From Inia geoffrensis (lineage: Eukaryota > Chordata > Mammalia > Artiodactyla > Iniidae): a stretch of 64,000 bases of DNA. The stretch spans positions 92,123,373 through 92,187,372 of the forward strand of contig CM070913.1 of assembly GCA_036417435.1 (NCBI GenBank), written 5' to 3'. The notes below the pieces were generated by a model. It did no database searches and was not told the origin of the DNA. It saw nothing but the letters and a program-made list of their open reading frames with translations. This document shows, one piece after another, positions 45,641 to 56,155 of this stretch. The translations under genes were made by a program, and so were the position numbers. The stretch's first letter is position 1, and the number at the start of each line of letters is the position of its first letter.

Positions 45641-47022
45641 AATCCTCTGCCGATGGGATGATTCTGTGCTTGTACTTTTCTGCCTCTGACCAGTGTGATT
45701 CCCTGGGCCCGGGATGTGTAACCACCGCATCAGTCCGTGGCCGGCCTCCCAAAACGGTGCCAGGAAACACAACACTGAATCTCCAAGGAGAGAGAGAAGT
45801 TTCCTGCCAAGGAATTCCAGGCCATTTCAGAGGAGGTGAGGTTTGTTTCAATAAAACCCAGTCCTCCTGGGTTGCCACCATCTGTCTGTTCCCCAGGAGC
45901 TCCGCCTCTGTGGACACCTGGATGCTTTGGTCTTGGAGTAGGTGGTCCAGTTTGCAGATGGCGGAGAAGGGGTAGGAGTTGTATTCACAAAACCCAGCGA
46001 TCCAGAAAACCATTGTGAGGCAGGATTTTCAGTTTCAACAAGGGTGGGGGGGTGGGAAATTAAAGGTCGGTGAGGGGGGTGGGAGACGAGGCAGAAACAA
46101 AAATAACAAGGCCATTAATCTTTCATTAAGTTAAAGGGATGAAAAGGAACTGCTCTAAAGTATCATTCTTCCCTTGCCCCACAAGCATGTTGCCCCCTGC
46201 TGACTTCAAAGGCCCTGACGAGAAGTTGGTTAATGTTGTTGGCACAGTATCAGGCCGTGGTTTACTTTTGCTTAAGTATGATCTTTTTTTTTTCCTTTTC
46301 AACAAAGAAAGCGTCAGGGTCCGGGCACTCTGATGGGAGGAGGCCCACCACGTAAAAGATGCCTTTGTGCTGTGCGCAGAGGCCTTCCGAGGTGGGCTCT
46401 GCCGACACGTGCTGTTTGCACACTGTCTGTCACAGACCCGAAAAACTACCACACACATACACACAAAGGACTGCCAGAAAGAGCACAGAGAATAAGACCA
46501 TTGTCCTCGTTCACTCTCTGCTTTCTGCCTCTGGAGAGTCAGGCCTGTTCCCCAACTCGGCATCTGGGCTCCTGGTGGCCTTGATGGAGATGCAGTTTGC
46601 AAGAAAGCAAGCAAACAAGCCCCACTGCTTTTCAGCCCAGCATCTCTCACCTGTTCACGGGGGCTGCGGGGAGGGATCTTTGCTGCTTTGGGAGGCTATA
46701 TTTTTCTTCAAGGTAGCGCTGTTTATACTGAAAACAAAGCTAATTGGCGGTGAGTGGCAGGGTTTCGTGGTTAGGCCCTGGCTCTGTGCTGGCAGTTGCT
46801 GAGTGTTTAGGGCAAGCTGTCCTACCTGGCAATTGCAAATGCCCTGGAGCAGCAAGAGAATGAGGAGGGGGTGTCTGGGAGGGTCTGATGACCTGCTTGA
46901 AGACACCATTGCTGGAAGCCCACCAGAGGGCTCCTGCTATGTGAGGAAGTTGTTTCCAGGCCCTTTTCTTTTTGTTTTCATGAGAAAGGCAGGGAGAGCA
47001 TGAAGGAAACCAGTTGCTTGGC
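45641..47022. other. No recognised repeat or gene
   Basis: About 1.4 kb of mixed composition. Several short open frames overlap on both strands (longest 174 residues, minus, 46126-46650), none with a known motif. The G-rich stretches at 46041-46055 and 46071-46084 are notable only as possible quadruplex sites. Confidence 0.4.
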
Positions 47023-47231
47023 TTTTTTTTTTTTTTTTTTTTTTTTGCGGTACGCGGGCCTCTCACTGTCGTGGCCTCTCCCGTTGCGGAGCACAGGCTC
47101 CGGATGCGCAGGCTCAGCGGCCATGGTTCACGGGCCCAGCCGCTCCGTGGCATCTTCCCAGACCGGGGCACGAACCCGCATCCGCTGCATTGGCAGGTGG
47201 ACTCTCAACCACTGCGCCACCAGGGAAGCCC
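47023..47231 (-). mobile_element. CHR-1 SINE, antisense, 7-bp deletion type
   Basis: 24-T tail (47023-47046), then GCGGTACGCGGGCCTCTC and body to CCACCAGGGAAGCC. It shares with the 43.6 kb copy the loss of seven bases (GGCATCTTCC) and the variants CTCCGTGGC and CAGGTGGACTC. At the head end lie a C run and a second T run (about 47239-47254), so the target-site duplication is not clear. Confidence 0.95.
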
Positions 47232-47254
47232 CCCCCCTCTTTTTTTTTTTTTTT

Positions 47255-47469
47255 GTTGGCTTGTCTTTTAAGAAAGATTCTGCAAATTTGATTCGCTAAG
47301 TGCAATGTTTGTTGGGTGCCATCGCAGGTAAGCGTTAAGTCTTTCAGTCCCAGTGAGGGAGAGGTGACCAGTGGTCCCAGTTTTCCCAGAACTGTCTGGA
47401 ATACACGGAATTAACAGTCTCTGCAATCCTGCACTTTTGCTTTTTGAAGCACCTTCCCTCCACAGGCAG
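47255..47469. other. No recognised feature
   Basis: Short unnameable stretch. Confidence 0.4.
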
Positions 47470-47690
47470 TGGATCTCTTGGAGTCAGATTAAGCCGGGTG
47501 GGACCCTGGCTCTGTCCTCACTCCTTGTGAGATGCCGAGCAGGCTCCCCACACTCCAGCCCTGCTCTCCACTTGGAAAAGGGACAGTAACTGTCCCCAGG
47601 GTGACCGTGAGGACGGATGGGGACAGAGTGCATGAAAACAGCCGGCATCTACACAGGGTTCAGTGAGTGTGGCTGGTTCCCGCCATCATC
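47470..47690 (+). mobile_element. MIR SINE
   Basis: TTGGAGTCAGATTAAGCCGG, CTTGTGAGATGCCGAGCAGG, GGGTGACCGTGAGGACGGAT and CTACACAGGGTTCAGTGAG fit MIR order across almost the whole element. Confidence 0.7.
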
Positions 47691-48485
47691 CCAAACATCG
47701 ACTGCACCTGCTGGATGCCCATGCGAAAGGGCACAGCCCGTGTTAGCTCTGCCCCCAAATATTGACTTTAGAAAAGGGAGGGAGGGTACGGTTTTTTCTT
47801 TAAAAATACCACACATAGAGGCTTAAATAGGATTTCATAACAGCTCCCCTCTGCATAGAGAACCAAAGAGGGCACTGCGGGGAAGCAGAAATAAGCTACG
47901 GGGGAAGGGAGGGGTGGAACAAAGGTCGATCCCACCATGCGGGCTAGGCATGCAGCATCGGAGCCCTCGGCCACTTGGGAACCACGTACGGCAGGCTCCG
48001 AACAACAGAGGCTTTTGTGAGCAACAGAGGCCAGGGCGCCTGCACCCAGCACCCACTCAGGGTGAGCGGTTCACGTCATCAGCGCTTTTAATAAGAGAGC
48101 TGACCCAACTCGGGCCCTTTGGAGCAGAGAGCTCCTAGTTTGGAGTTATACAGGAGGTCTGGATTATTATCATTTTTTTAAAACCTTAAACTTTTTTAAT
48201 TTAAATTTTTAATTAAAAAAAAAATTTTTTTAATTGTAAACTCTTTATTGGGGGGATTATTAACAGCAGCATGGTGAGGAGTCCTGATCTGCTAGGTCCC
48301 TTCTTTCCCCGCTGGAATCCCCGACCAGCGTATCCTCACAGGTATGGCTTTGCCGTTGGGATTTTCAGGGCAGAATCAGAAGTTGAGTGGGGTCTCTCTG
48401 CCCCGGTGAGTTCTCACCTGCTGCTAACTTCCTGCACCGGGCCGAGCCCTGGTTGACCTTTAAAGGTGCTCCAGCTGTCCTTGTG
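47691..48485. repeat. Unrecognised sequence with an A/T-only hairpin tract
   Basis: At about 48173-48236 nearly all bases are A or T, with T6, A10 and T7 runs and TTTAAATTTTTAATTAAAAA, which can fold on itself. The rest is unnameable. Confidence 0.5.
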
Positions 48486-48486
48486 T

Positions 48487-48566
48487 CTTTGCCTGGTGTC
48501 TTCCTCCTTCAGCTGTGTCCACGTGCTGTGTCCTCACCTAGATCAGATGGTCAGTAAACATTTGAT
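48487..48566 (+). repeat. 80-bp segment duplicated at 50316-50395
   Basis: About 76 of 80 bases match the segment at 50316-50395 (starts CTTTGCCTGG, ends AACATTTGAT). Both are L2-derived and share the same internal deletion joining coding part to 3' tail. See the separate finding. Confidence 0.9.
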
Positions 48567-48639
48567 ACGTCAGGCTTCAGCAGGACAGTCTACCTGGGGC
48601 AGAATGGAAACAACCAACACTGATAGGCAGGTGGGTAGA

Positions 48640-48895
48640 CAAATGGATATGGGTGTGGGTATGGGCATTGGCATGAGTATAGATATGGTATATATATGAG
48701 TATGGGTATTGATATGGATATGGTTATGGGTGTAGATATGGGCCTGTCTACAGATATGGGTATGTGTATTGATAAGGGTATGTGTATTGGGTACGTGTAT
48801 GAGTATGGATGTCGATACAGGTATATAGATATAGGCATAGGTAAGGATACGGATATATGGATAGAGATATAGATACAGACGTAGATATAGCATGT
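48640..48895. repeat. GATATG/GGTATG-type satellite
   Basis: About 250 bases of variable 6-bp units (GGTATG, GATATG, GTATTG). The minus strand is open with Tyr/Ile/Ser/Pro-rich frames due to the repeat, not to coding. Confidence 0.9.
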
Positions 48896-49555
48896 TTTTT
48901 TCAAAACAGGCCACTGGTGGAGAGTCAATAGCATTCCAAAGCTCGGGGGATGCTGATGAGAAAGGCATTTGGAAAGCACTGAGCATCTGAGAATTTTATA
49001 AATAAGCGATTCCAATGCTGCTAGTAAAATAGGTTTTTAAAAACCAACTTTCTTAACTGCCAGTTAATTTCTCTTCCTTTCAGTTTGGAGAATGGAAGTA
49101 TTTCCCAGCCCATAGTGTCTGTAAAATGATCACCGAAATACCCAATTCCCCACCCCTAATCCCCGACGCTGGAATTCAACCATGAGCATCTAGATCTATA
49201 CTCACATCTGTGTGTCTGTCGGGATAGGCTAGGTCAATTGCACTAATAAACAACTGCAAGACCAACGTGGTGAAAGAAACCAGGTTTCTGTGTTGCTCAG
49301 GCTCCGAGCCCATCATGGATCTCTGGGGGTCCTGCTTTGTCTTGTCCCCAGTCTGGGTGCAGGTTAGCGGAGCAGCTGAAGCATCCACCACACAGAAAAA
49401 AACGATGTGATAGGGCCTGAAGGTGACCCGGGGCCTGGGAATGACCCACACTGTTTCTATTCAACACTCAAAGGTCAGAACTAGACACGGTCCCACCCAG
49501 CTGCCAGGCGTGGGGGGGTGGGGGGGGTCAGGAAGTACGGTCATACCCGTATGTA
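48896..49555. other. No recognised feature
   Basis: Unnameable sequence; a G-rich run at 49509-49527 could form a quadruplex. Confidence 0.4.
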
Positions 49556-49559
49556 GCAT

Positions 49560-50425
49560 CCGGTGTACCAGCCTCAAGATTCGGAATACTACCAATACCC
49601 AACCACCACCAGCACTCCTAAATTCATCCAAAGTCATTTCTCCAGGCTGAACCTCTTCCCCGAACTCCAGACTCACATATCCAACTGCCTTCTTAATGCC
49701 TCCATTTGGATATCCAAAAAAGATCTCAAGGGTAACATTCCCAAACCCAAACCTCTGGTATTTCTCTCCAAACATGCTCCTCCCACAATGTTCCCCAATT
49801 CAGCAAATGGTAATTCTATTCTTCTAGTTAGCTGTCCAGACCTAAACTCTTCAACTCATCCTTGACACATCCCTTTCTCTCAAAACCCACACCTAAACGA
49901 TCAGCAAATCCTGTAAGCTCTCTCCTCAAAATACCCAGGACCCGGCCTTCCACTGCCCCTGGCCTGCTCTGAGACACCATCTCTCTTGCCCAGATTATTG
50001 CAATAGCCTCCAAACCAATCTCTCTGTCTCCATCCTTGCAAATCTTAAGTCTAATTCCTGACATGGCAACAAGATGGTCCCTTAAAAGATAAGTCAGTCC
50101 AGCACCTCTGCTCCAGCCTGCCAAGGGCTTCCCATGATAAATGAGAGTGAAGGATTTTGTGTTGACAATGACCTTCAAGGCTCTTCATGTTCTGGTCGCC
50201 TGTTACCTTCATAACATTATGTGCTCTGTCCCCCACCACTCACTCCTCTGCAGCCACACTCTTCTTTATACCCAGCAGGCACTCGTCCACCCAGAGGCTC
50301 TGTGTGTCCTGTTTCCTTTGCCTGGTGTCTTCCTCCTTCAGCTGTGTCTGAGTGCTGTGTCCTCACCTAGATCAGATGGTTAGTAAACATTTGATGAATC
50401 CAAGAATGAATGAATGAGTGAAGGT
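49560..50425 (+). mobile_element. Long L2 LINE copy, sense
   Basis: From the upstream L2 part (GATATCCAAAAAAGATCTCA, CCAGATTATTGCAATAGCC, GCCTGCCAAGGGCTTCCCAT, AAGGCTCTTCATGTTCTGG) to the tail (TAGTAAACATTTGATGAATC, AATGAATGAATGAG). About 860 bases are present, with a deletion in the 3' half. Confidence 0.8.
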
Positions 50426-52500
50426 TTATATTCACTGGTAGTTGAAGCCTGGGTCATAGAAGGTGCAATTTAAGAGTCAGCGTTAAAACTACGAAATCTT
50501 TTGAGAAGCAGAGTGTGTATTCGCCACCAACCCCTAGAAGGGGGACGAGCGATTGTACCACAGGAGGGCAAACTCTGATGGAGAGGAGATGAGTGAGCTT
50601 GACACACAGTATGGAGCACAGGCGGCTCAGGGGCTGTGCACAGACTGCTAAACGATTTTATCCCCAACTATCCCCCAGTTTTACGTGGGCACGTGACCAC
50701 CCACCTAGAGACGCTATTTTGTGGCTTTTCCTGCAACTTCGTGTGCCCAAAAGCTAAATTCAGATCGATGGATGTGAGCAGAAGAGGTGCAGGCAATTTC
50801 CGGGTTCTAACCTTCCAAGGAGAGCTGGCGGATAGGAGGCTAGTGCAACCAGCTTGGCCCCAGGATAGAAGGCATGTGTCCAGGTCAGCAGAGCCCCGTC
50901 CACCCCAGACTGCCTCTCTGCACTGAATGGTGAGAGAAATAAGCTTTGTTCTTTGTCTCTCGGTCTATCTTGTGGTCCCTTTGTGATTGCAGTTAAACCT
51001 ATACCCTTAACTGTATTAATACAGAGCTAGAGGTAGGGCCAGGGTTGGCCTTTTCATGACAGTGGCAGATAAAGAATGAGGGTCACCAAGGGGGAAATCA
51101 TGGCCTAGGAAAGTGGACATTGTCCCCTAAAGTGTGCTGAGAGATATTTTATCAAGTACACATATTTTCAGAACAATTAAGAGACCATGGTCTGTATGTC
51201 AGCAGAAAATAAGAAGAGGCAATACATTGAAATTTGGGGGAAGATAGCCTTATAAGGGTTTTAGCACAAGCTTTCCCTCACCTAGTTTTCTTGACTGGCC
51301 TCAGGTTTTACATGAGAAAGGCCTTTGGAAGGCAGAACAAAGGAGCTGTATGCCTTTAACCTGTGCATTTACGTATTTATATACTTATACATTTTCCCCT
51401 TTACCCCATAGCCCATGTTATTAACTTCAGATGTTTGTCCATTTCAGAATTTCATAGATCTGAAAATTGAAAATCCTACATATCTTTGTTTCCTGGTCTG
51501 GTCACTATATTCTAGAATAATATCTTCCCCGTTATCGAAAAAGCATTTCTTTGAAACTGTCTCCTTGGAGAGTTGGCTTACACATGAAGAACTGTGCTCA
51601 TACCTACCGGGCTGGGAAAGGCATTAGGGTACAGAAGTGATATTGCATTAAAGTAGCACAGGAGAGTGGGGTGTCTTGAAAATCACAGAATCAAAGGGAA
51701 ATGATCCAATATTTCAAACAAAATCATGTCTCGTGTATTTCTGCTCCATTACAATAGGGTAAGTTAGATCTAGTCTTACAGAGGCTGCTATCTTAGACGT
51801 GGAACACCCTGTAAGTGCTTGAAATGTCTTCTATTTTATTACATATACAAAGGAGCTCTTTAATACAGCTACTGTCTGTGACACGGAAGTCATATCTCAA
51901 TTTTCTTTTTCAACTAAAACCACTCTAAACTGGAAAGCTATCCCACTACTGAAGAAGTTATCTCCCCAGTATTCCCCACAGGTGAATAGGCAATACACCT
52001 TATCCTTTTCTGAAAAGGAAACTGTTCATTGGCTAAATTACCCAAATAGTCATATGCGAGTTGCATATTTTTATGAGTTTTAATAACTTCAAAATATTTT
52101 TTGGTCAAAGCTTAAAGCTGCAAAGTAAGTGTTTTCTCTAAAATTAAAAAGTAAGCCCTTCGTAATTATAAATAGTTTTTCCCCTTTCTTTGTTAAGCTT
52201 TGAAGAAATTTAAATGATTAATGGTTTTAGAAAGTAAACTTTCTGGGATGTAATTACTTTTTAATAATTTATCAATGAGCAGACTGTCATAAAGGCTCAC
52301 TATCTGCTCCATAAAAACAAATCTAAAGTTAATGAACCAAAAAAATTTTGCAAATCTAAGACCAACTTTATAAGACACATGACAAATTTATCCCTATAAA
52401 TGACTGGTTTTATGCCCACACTCTGATGATCATGGCTTTGGTAGTCCTCAAATATATCAATACAGGAAGTAACGTGCAACAGCTTTCAAGAGCTGGCTAT
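50426..52500. other. Two-kilobase stretch without recognised repeats
   Basis: No transposon that I can name. It becomes AT-rich from 51.4 kb. Open frames are short. Confidence 0.4.
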
Positions 52501-52514
52501 AAAAACATGGTGTG

Positions 52515-52732
52515 GGGCTTCCCTGGTGGCGCAGTGGTTGAGAGTCCGCCTGCCGATGCAGGGGACACGGGTTCGTGCCTCGGTCCGGGAAGATCCCACA
52601 TGCCGCGGAGCGGCTGGGCCCGTGAGCCATGGCCGTTGAGCCTGCGCGTCCGGAGCCTGTGCTCCGCGACGGGAGAGGCCACAACAGTGAGAGGCCCGCG
52701 TATCGCAAAAAAAAAAAAAAAAAAAAAAAAAA
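52515..52732 (+). mobile_element. CHR-1 SINE with perfect target-site duplication
   Basis: Full length, A box TGGCGCAGTGG at 52527-52537, B-box-like motif near 52570-52578, 26-A tail (52707-52732). Exact 14-bp duplication AAAACATGGTGTGG at 52502-52515 and 52734-52747. The body is close to the majority sequence of the copies here, so it may be among the younger insertions. Confidence 0.97.
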
Positions 52733-52754
52733 CAAAACATGGTGTGGAATCGCA

Positions 52755-53830
52755 GTTTTTTCATATTCATTCAACGTATGCTTATTGAGAATCTTCTATG
52801 CGTTGGCAATAACACTGTCTCTGTTCTCATGAAATTAACAATCAAATGAGACCGACCGTGAATAAACATGTATAAGAGATCTGACGGTCCTGCTGCACTA
52901 GATCCTTTTTACTGGAGGAAGCACAGGGCATCATGGGACTGTATAAAAGGGTACCTTGATTGTGATGTTGGGAAGATTTACCACAGAAATGACATCTACA
53001 CAGACTGCTGAAGAGTACATATGAATTTTCCAAACTAAAAGTAGAAGGTACTTTCACCTCACAGCAGGGAAAATAGCTTGAGAAGCAAGAGAGAAGAGCA
53101 ATTTCCAGGGACTGAAAACATTTCGGTGTGGCTGGAGTGTAGACCATGAGCCAGGGATGATGTTAGAGAAACAAGCAGGGGACAGGCGATAAAAAACTGA
53201 GCATGCCCATGGGGATGGAGAAGTGACTGCTGTGAGCTGTATTTGGGTGTTGGGATAGATAGAACTAGATGCTTGGTTAGACAGACGGGGGGTTAGGGGA
53301 AGAACGGAGAATGACACAGATTTCTGGATGGACAAAGACAGGGAACCCAGGGGACAGAGGGCTGGTAGGGAGAAAGTGAGTCCAATTTTGGCTCTGTTGA
53401 GTTAAGGTGTCTGGAGATCTCTGAGAGAAGATATACCGTTCCCAACTGGACACATGACTCTATAGCTCAGAGACCTAAAAGTCAGTGAATTGAGTGCCAT
53501 CACCAGACGGATGGTGCCTGACGTGATGAGAGACAGGCTTGCTTCATTTGCTAACCAGGGAACCCAAGAGGATCCTTTGTCATCTCATCATTTAAAGGCT
53601 CAAAAGATTCTGAGATGGGAGACTGTAAAATGAGACAAGACAAAAGTGATGGAACCACGAAGATAGACAACCTCTAGCAGATGAGCAAAGAAAAAGGAGT
53701 CAGCAAAAGGGCCTTGGAAGGTAACCAAAATCTAGGAAGCGGCACCAAGAAAGAAGGGATGTGGATCCTACACCAGGGAGCAGTCAGGAGGAGCAGGGAC
53801 CAAGGGTCATCCATTAGGTAAGAACAGGGA
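52755..53830 (-). mobile_element. Long L2 LINE copy, antisense
   Basis: Begins with the reverse L2 3' end (TTCATTCAACGTATGCTTAT, TTGAGAATCTTCTATGCG) and continues through upstream parts (GAAGATTTACCACAGAAATG, GGTGTGGCTGGAGTGTAG, TTTTGGCTCTGTTGAGTTAA, TAAAAGTCAGTGAATTGAG). At about 1.1 kb it is the longest L2 in the window; its right limit is vague. Confidence 0.6.
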
Positions 53831-54559
53831 CAGGACAGCAGGGAGGAAGGAAAGCAGGTGGGATGAAAAAGGAGGAGGAAAATCGACCCTGCTTCTCGAG
53901 TAGTTTGCTGTGTGGGGAGAAGAGATTGTGCAGAAGGGAAACCGTATCGCAGGAGTGTTTTGTTTTTTATTGCTTCGTTTCATTGTGTTTTAAGACGGGA
54001 GGGACTATAAGTCTTTCAACTCACGTCTGTGAGATTCCACAGGTGAAGGTATTTTACACATGCATTTCCTGTTCACTGCATTTTAGATCATAGTTACTCT
54101 ACAGAGCCCCCCAATGAACTTACACCTCTCAGTATGGAAACTCACCTTTAACCATCCAGGTTGTTACTACAAAACCCTACCCAGGAATACCCAGGCTCAC
54201 AAGGCATCAACTCACTCACCCTCGTCCCTGTGCGTGTTGCCGCTGTTTTCAGTTTTTCTTGTTTTTTAACTGTATTTTGTTAGAAACAGGCTTTGTCGAC
54301 TCCCCATTAGAACCATAGAAAACAAGCTCTGTAAGAAATCTTGAAAGTTAATCTTCTCCGACCTGTATATCCTTCATGTAACCCCAGCAAGGAGCCCCCC
54401 CAACCTCAGCCTGAAAATCTCTGGGGACTAGCTAGTCACAATTTGCAGAAGCAGCCTGGTCTGTCCTGGAGCACTTATGACTTCCAGAAAGTTCTCCATT
54501 ACATGGAGTTCAAACTGGTCTCCTGACAAGTTTCCTCTGCTTGGGAATGATGAGTAGAA
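53831..54559. other. No recognised feature
   Basis: Unnameable sequence without gene signals. Confidence 0.4.
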
Positions 54560-54730
54560 ATTTTGATGTCAAACTTAATAGGTTCCAATTCCTGCTCTGC
54601 CAGTAAGGAGTCATGTGACTTGGGCAAGAGACTTGAGGTCAGCTGCCTCAGTCCATTCGTCTGTAGAATGGGCATGAATGTCAGAGCCAGCATCACAGGG
54701 CTTTTGCTCAGAGGAATCCAGGTGGTCCAC
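54560..54730 (+). mobile_element. MIR SINE
   Basis: TCCAATTCCTGCTCTGCCAG, TGTGACTTGGGCAAGAGACT, CTGCCTCAGTCCATTCGTCT and GTAGAATGGGCATGAATGTC give the full MIR core. Confidence 0.85.
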
Positions 54731-55224
54731 GCAGAGAGTCTGGACCCTATTTAGTTTAAATGTTAATTAAAATTTTTGTTTTAATCAAATAGCCCTGATT
54801 TGCCCTAACCTTTGAAATACTTCAAGGAGACGTATGTCAACTCTGCATGTTTCACTTTTAAATTCCGTGAGTTTCTTCACATCTTCTCATCTGACACAGC
54901 TTGACATATGCCTTCACCATCCTGCTGCCTTTCCTCCGGCCACCGGTTTATTTATATCCCCTAAATCCAGTTTATTTATACCCCTCCCCTCAGAGAGAGC
55001 AAGGGCCTGGAATAGGATCAAATACTCCAGGATGGTATGTCCTGAGCAAAATGGAGAGAGCTTATCACTTCCTTTTTTCTTTATGCTGAAGTACTATGAA
55101 GGGCACCCGAGGCGCCATTAGCTTTCGTTGTTGTTATGGTCACGGCACACAGCTGATGCCTGTGGGACTTGGTACTGAGTACACTGTAATCCCCGAGCAT
55201 TCGCACATGTGCTGTGCCTGTCCC
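54731..55224. other. No recognised feature
   Basis: Unnameable sequence; TTTATTTATA is repeated near 54948 and 54970. Confidence 0.4.
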
Positions 55225-56155
55225 AGGTGGAGTGCAGAGCAAACTGAGCCAAGTCCTAGCTCCATCCTACCAGCTGTGAGATGGTGAGCACACTTTCTGT
55301 GCCTTAATTTCATCACGTATAAAGTGGTATAATTATAGTTTTCTTCGTATATATGCCCAGGAGTGGGATTTCAGGATAATATGGTAAGTCTATGATGATG
55401 CAATCCCACTCCTGGGCATATATCCAGAGAAAACTATAATTCGAAACAATGCATGCACCCCAATGTTCATTGCAGCACTATTTACAATAGCCAGGACATG
55501 AAAGCAACCTAAGTGCTCATCGACAGATGAATGAATAAAGATGTGGTACATATATACACAATGGAATATTACTCAGCCACGAAAAAGAATGAAATAAAAA
55601 TAATGCCATTTGCAGCAACAGGGATGGACCCAGAGATGATCATGCTAAGTGAAGTAAGTCAGAAAGAGAAAGACAGATACCATATGATATCACTTACATG
55701 TGGAATCTAAAATATGATACAAATGAACTTCTTTACAAAACAGAATGAGACTTACAGACACAGAAGACGAACTATGGTTACTAAAGGGGGGTGGGCAGAT
55801 AAACTAGGAGTTTCAGATTAGCAAATACACACTACTATCTATAAGACAGGTAAACAACAAGGACCTACTCAATAGCAAAGGGAACTCTGCTCAATAGGTT
55901 GTAATAACCTATAAGGGAAAAGAATCTGAAAAAGAATTTATGTATATAAATATATACATACTGTACACCTGAAACTAGCATGACATTGTGAATCAACTCT
56001 ACTTCAATAAAACTTTTTTTAAATGGCATGATGATAACTACACCGGCGTCACAGAGGCCGTTGAGATTGAGAAGGGCTAATACATGCCAGTTCTTGGCAG
56101 TGGGCCCAGCAAACAGTAAGCCCGGCACAAATGTTAGCTATTATTGTTGTCCTTT
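55225..56155 (+). mobile_element. MIR SINE, split by an L1
   Basis: Left half at 55225-55330 (CCTAGCTCCATCCTACCAGC, GTGCCTTAATTTCATCACG, ATAAAGTGGTATAA). The right half resumes at about 56020 (GATGATAACTACACCGG, GTAAGCCCGGCACAAATGTT, AGCTATTATTGTTGTCC). The two join in the correct MIR order. Confidence 0.75.
55331..56018 (+). mobile_element. L1 3' end with short inverted 5' part and overlap
   Basis: Sense L1 from about 55402 (AATCCCACTCCTGGGCATAT) through ORF2 end (GCCATTTGCAGCAACAGGG) and 3' UTR (TGTGAATCAACTCTACTTCA) to a short A/T tail. The first 55331-55395 is antisense ORF2 that repeats the start of the sense part, giving a 40-bp inverted repeat (55331-55370 against 55402-55441). Twin priming with overlap explains this. 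Confidence 0.88.

Noticed and set aside
48570..49015. Minus-strand frames of about 140 residues rich in Tyr, Ile, Ser and Pro
   Set aside because: They come from the hexamer-type satellite; no family motif.
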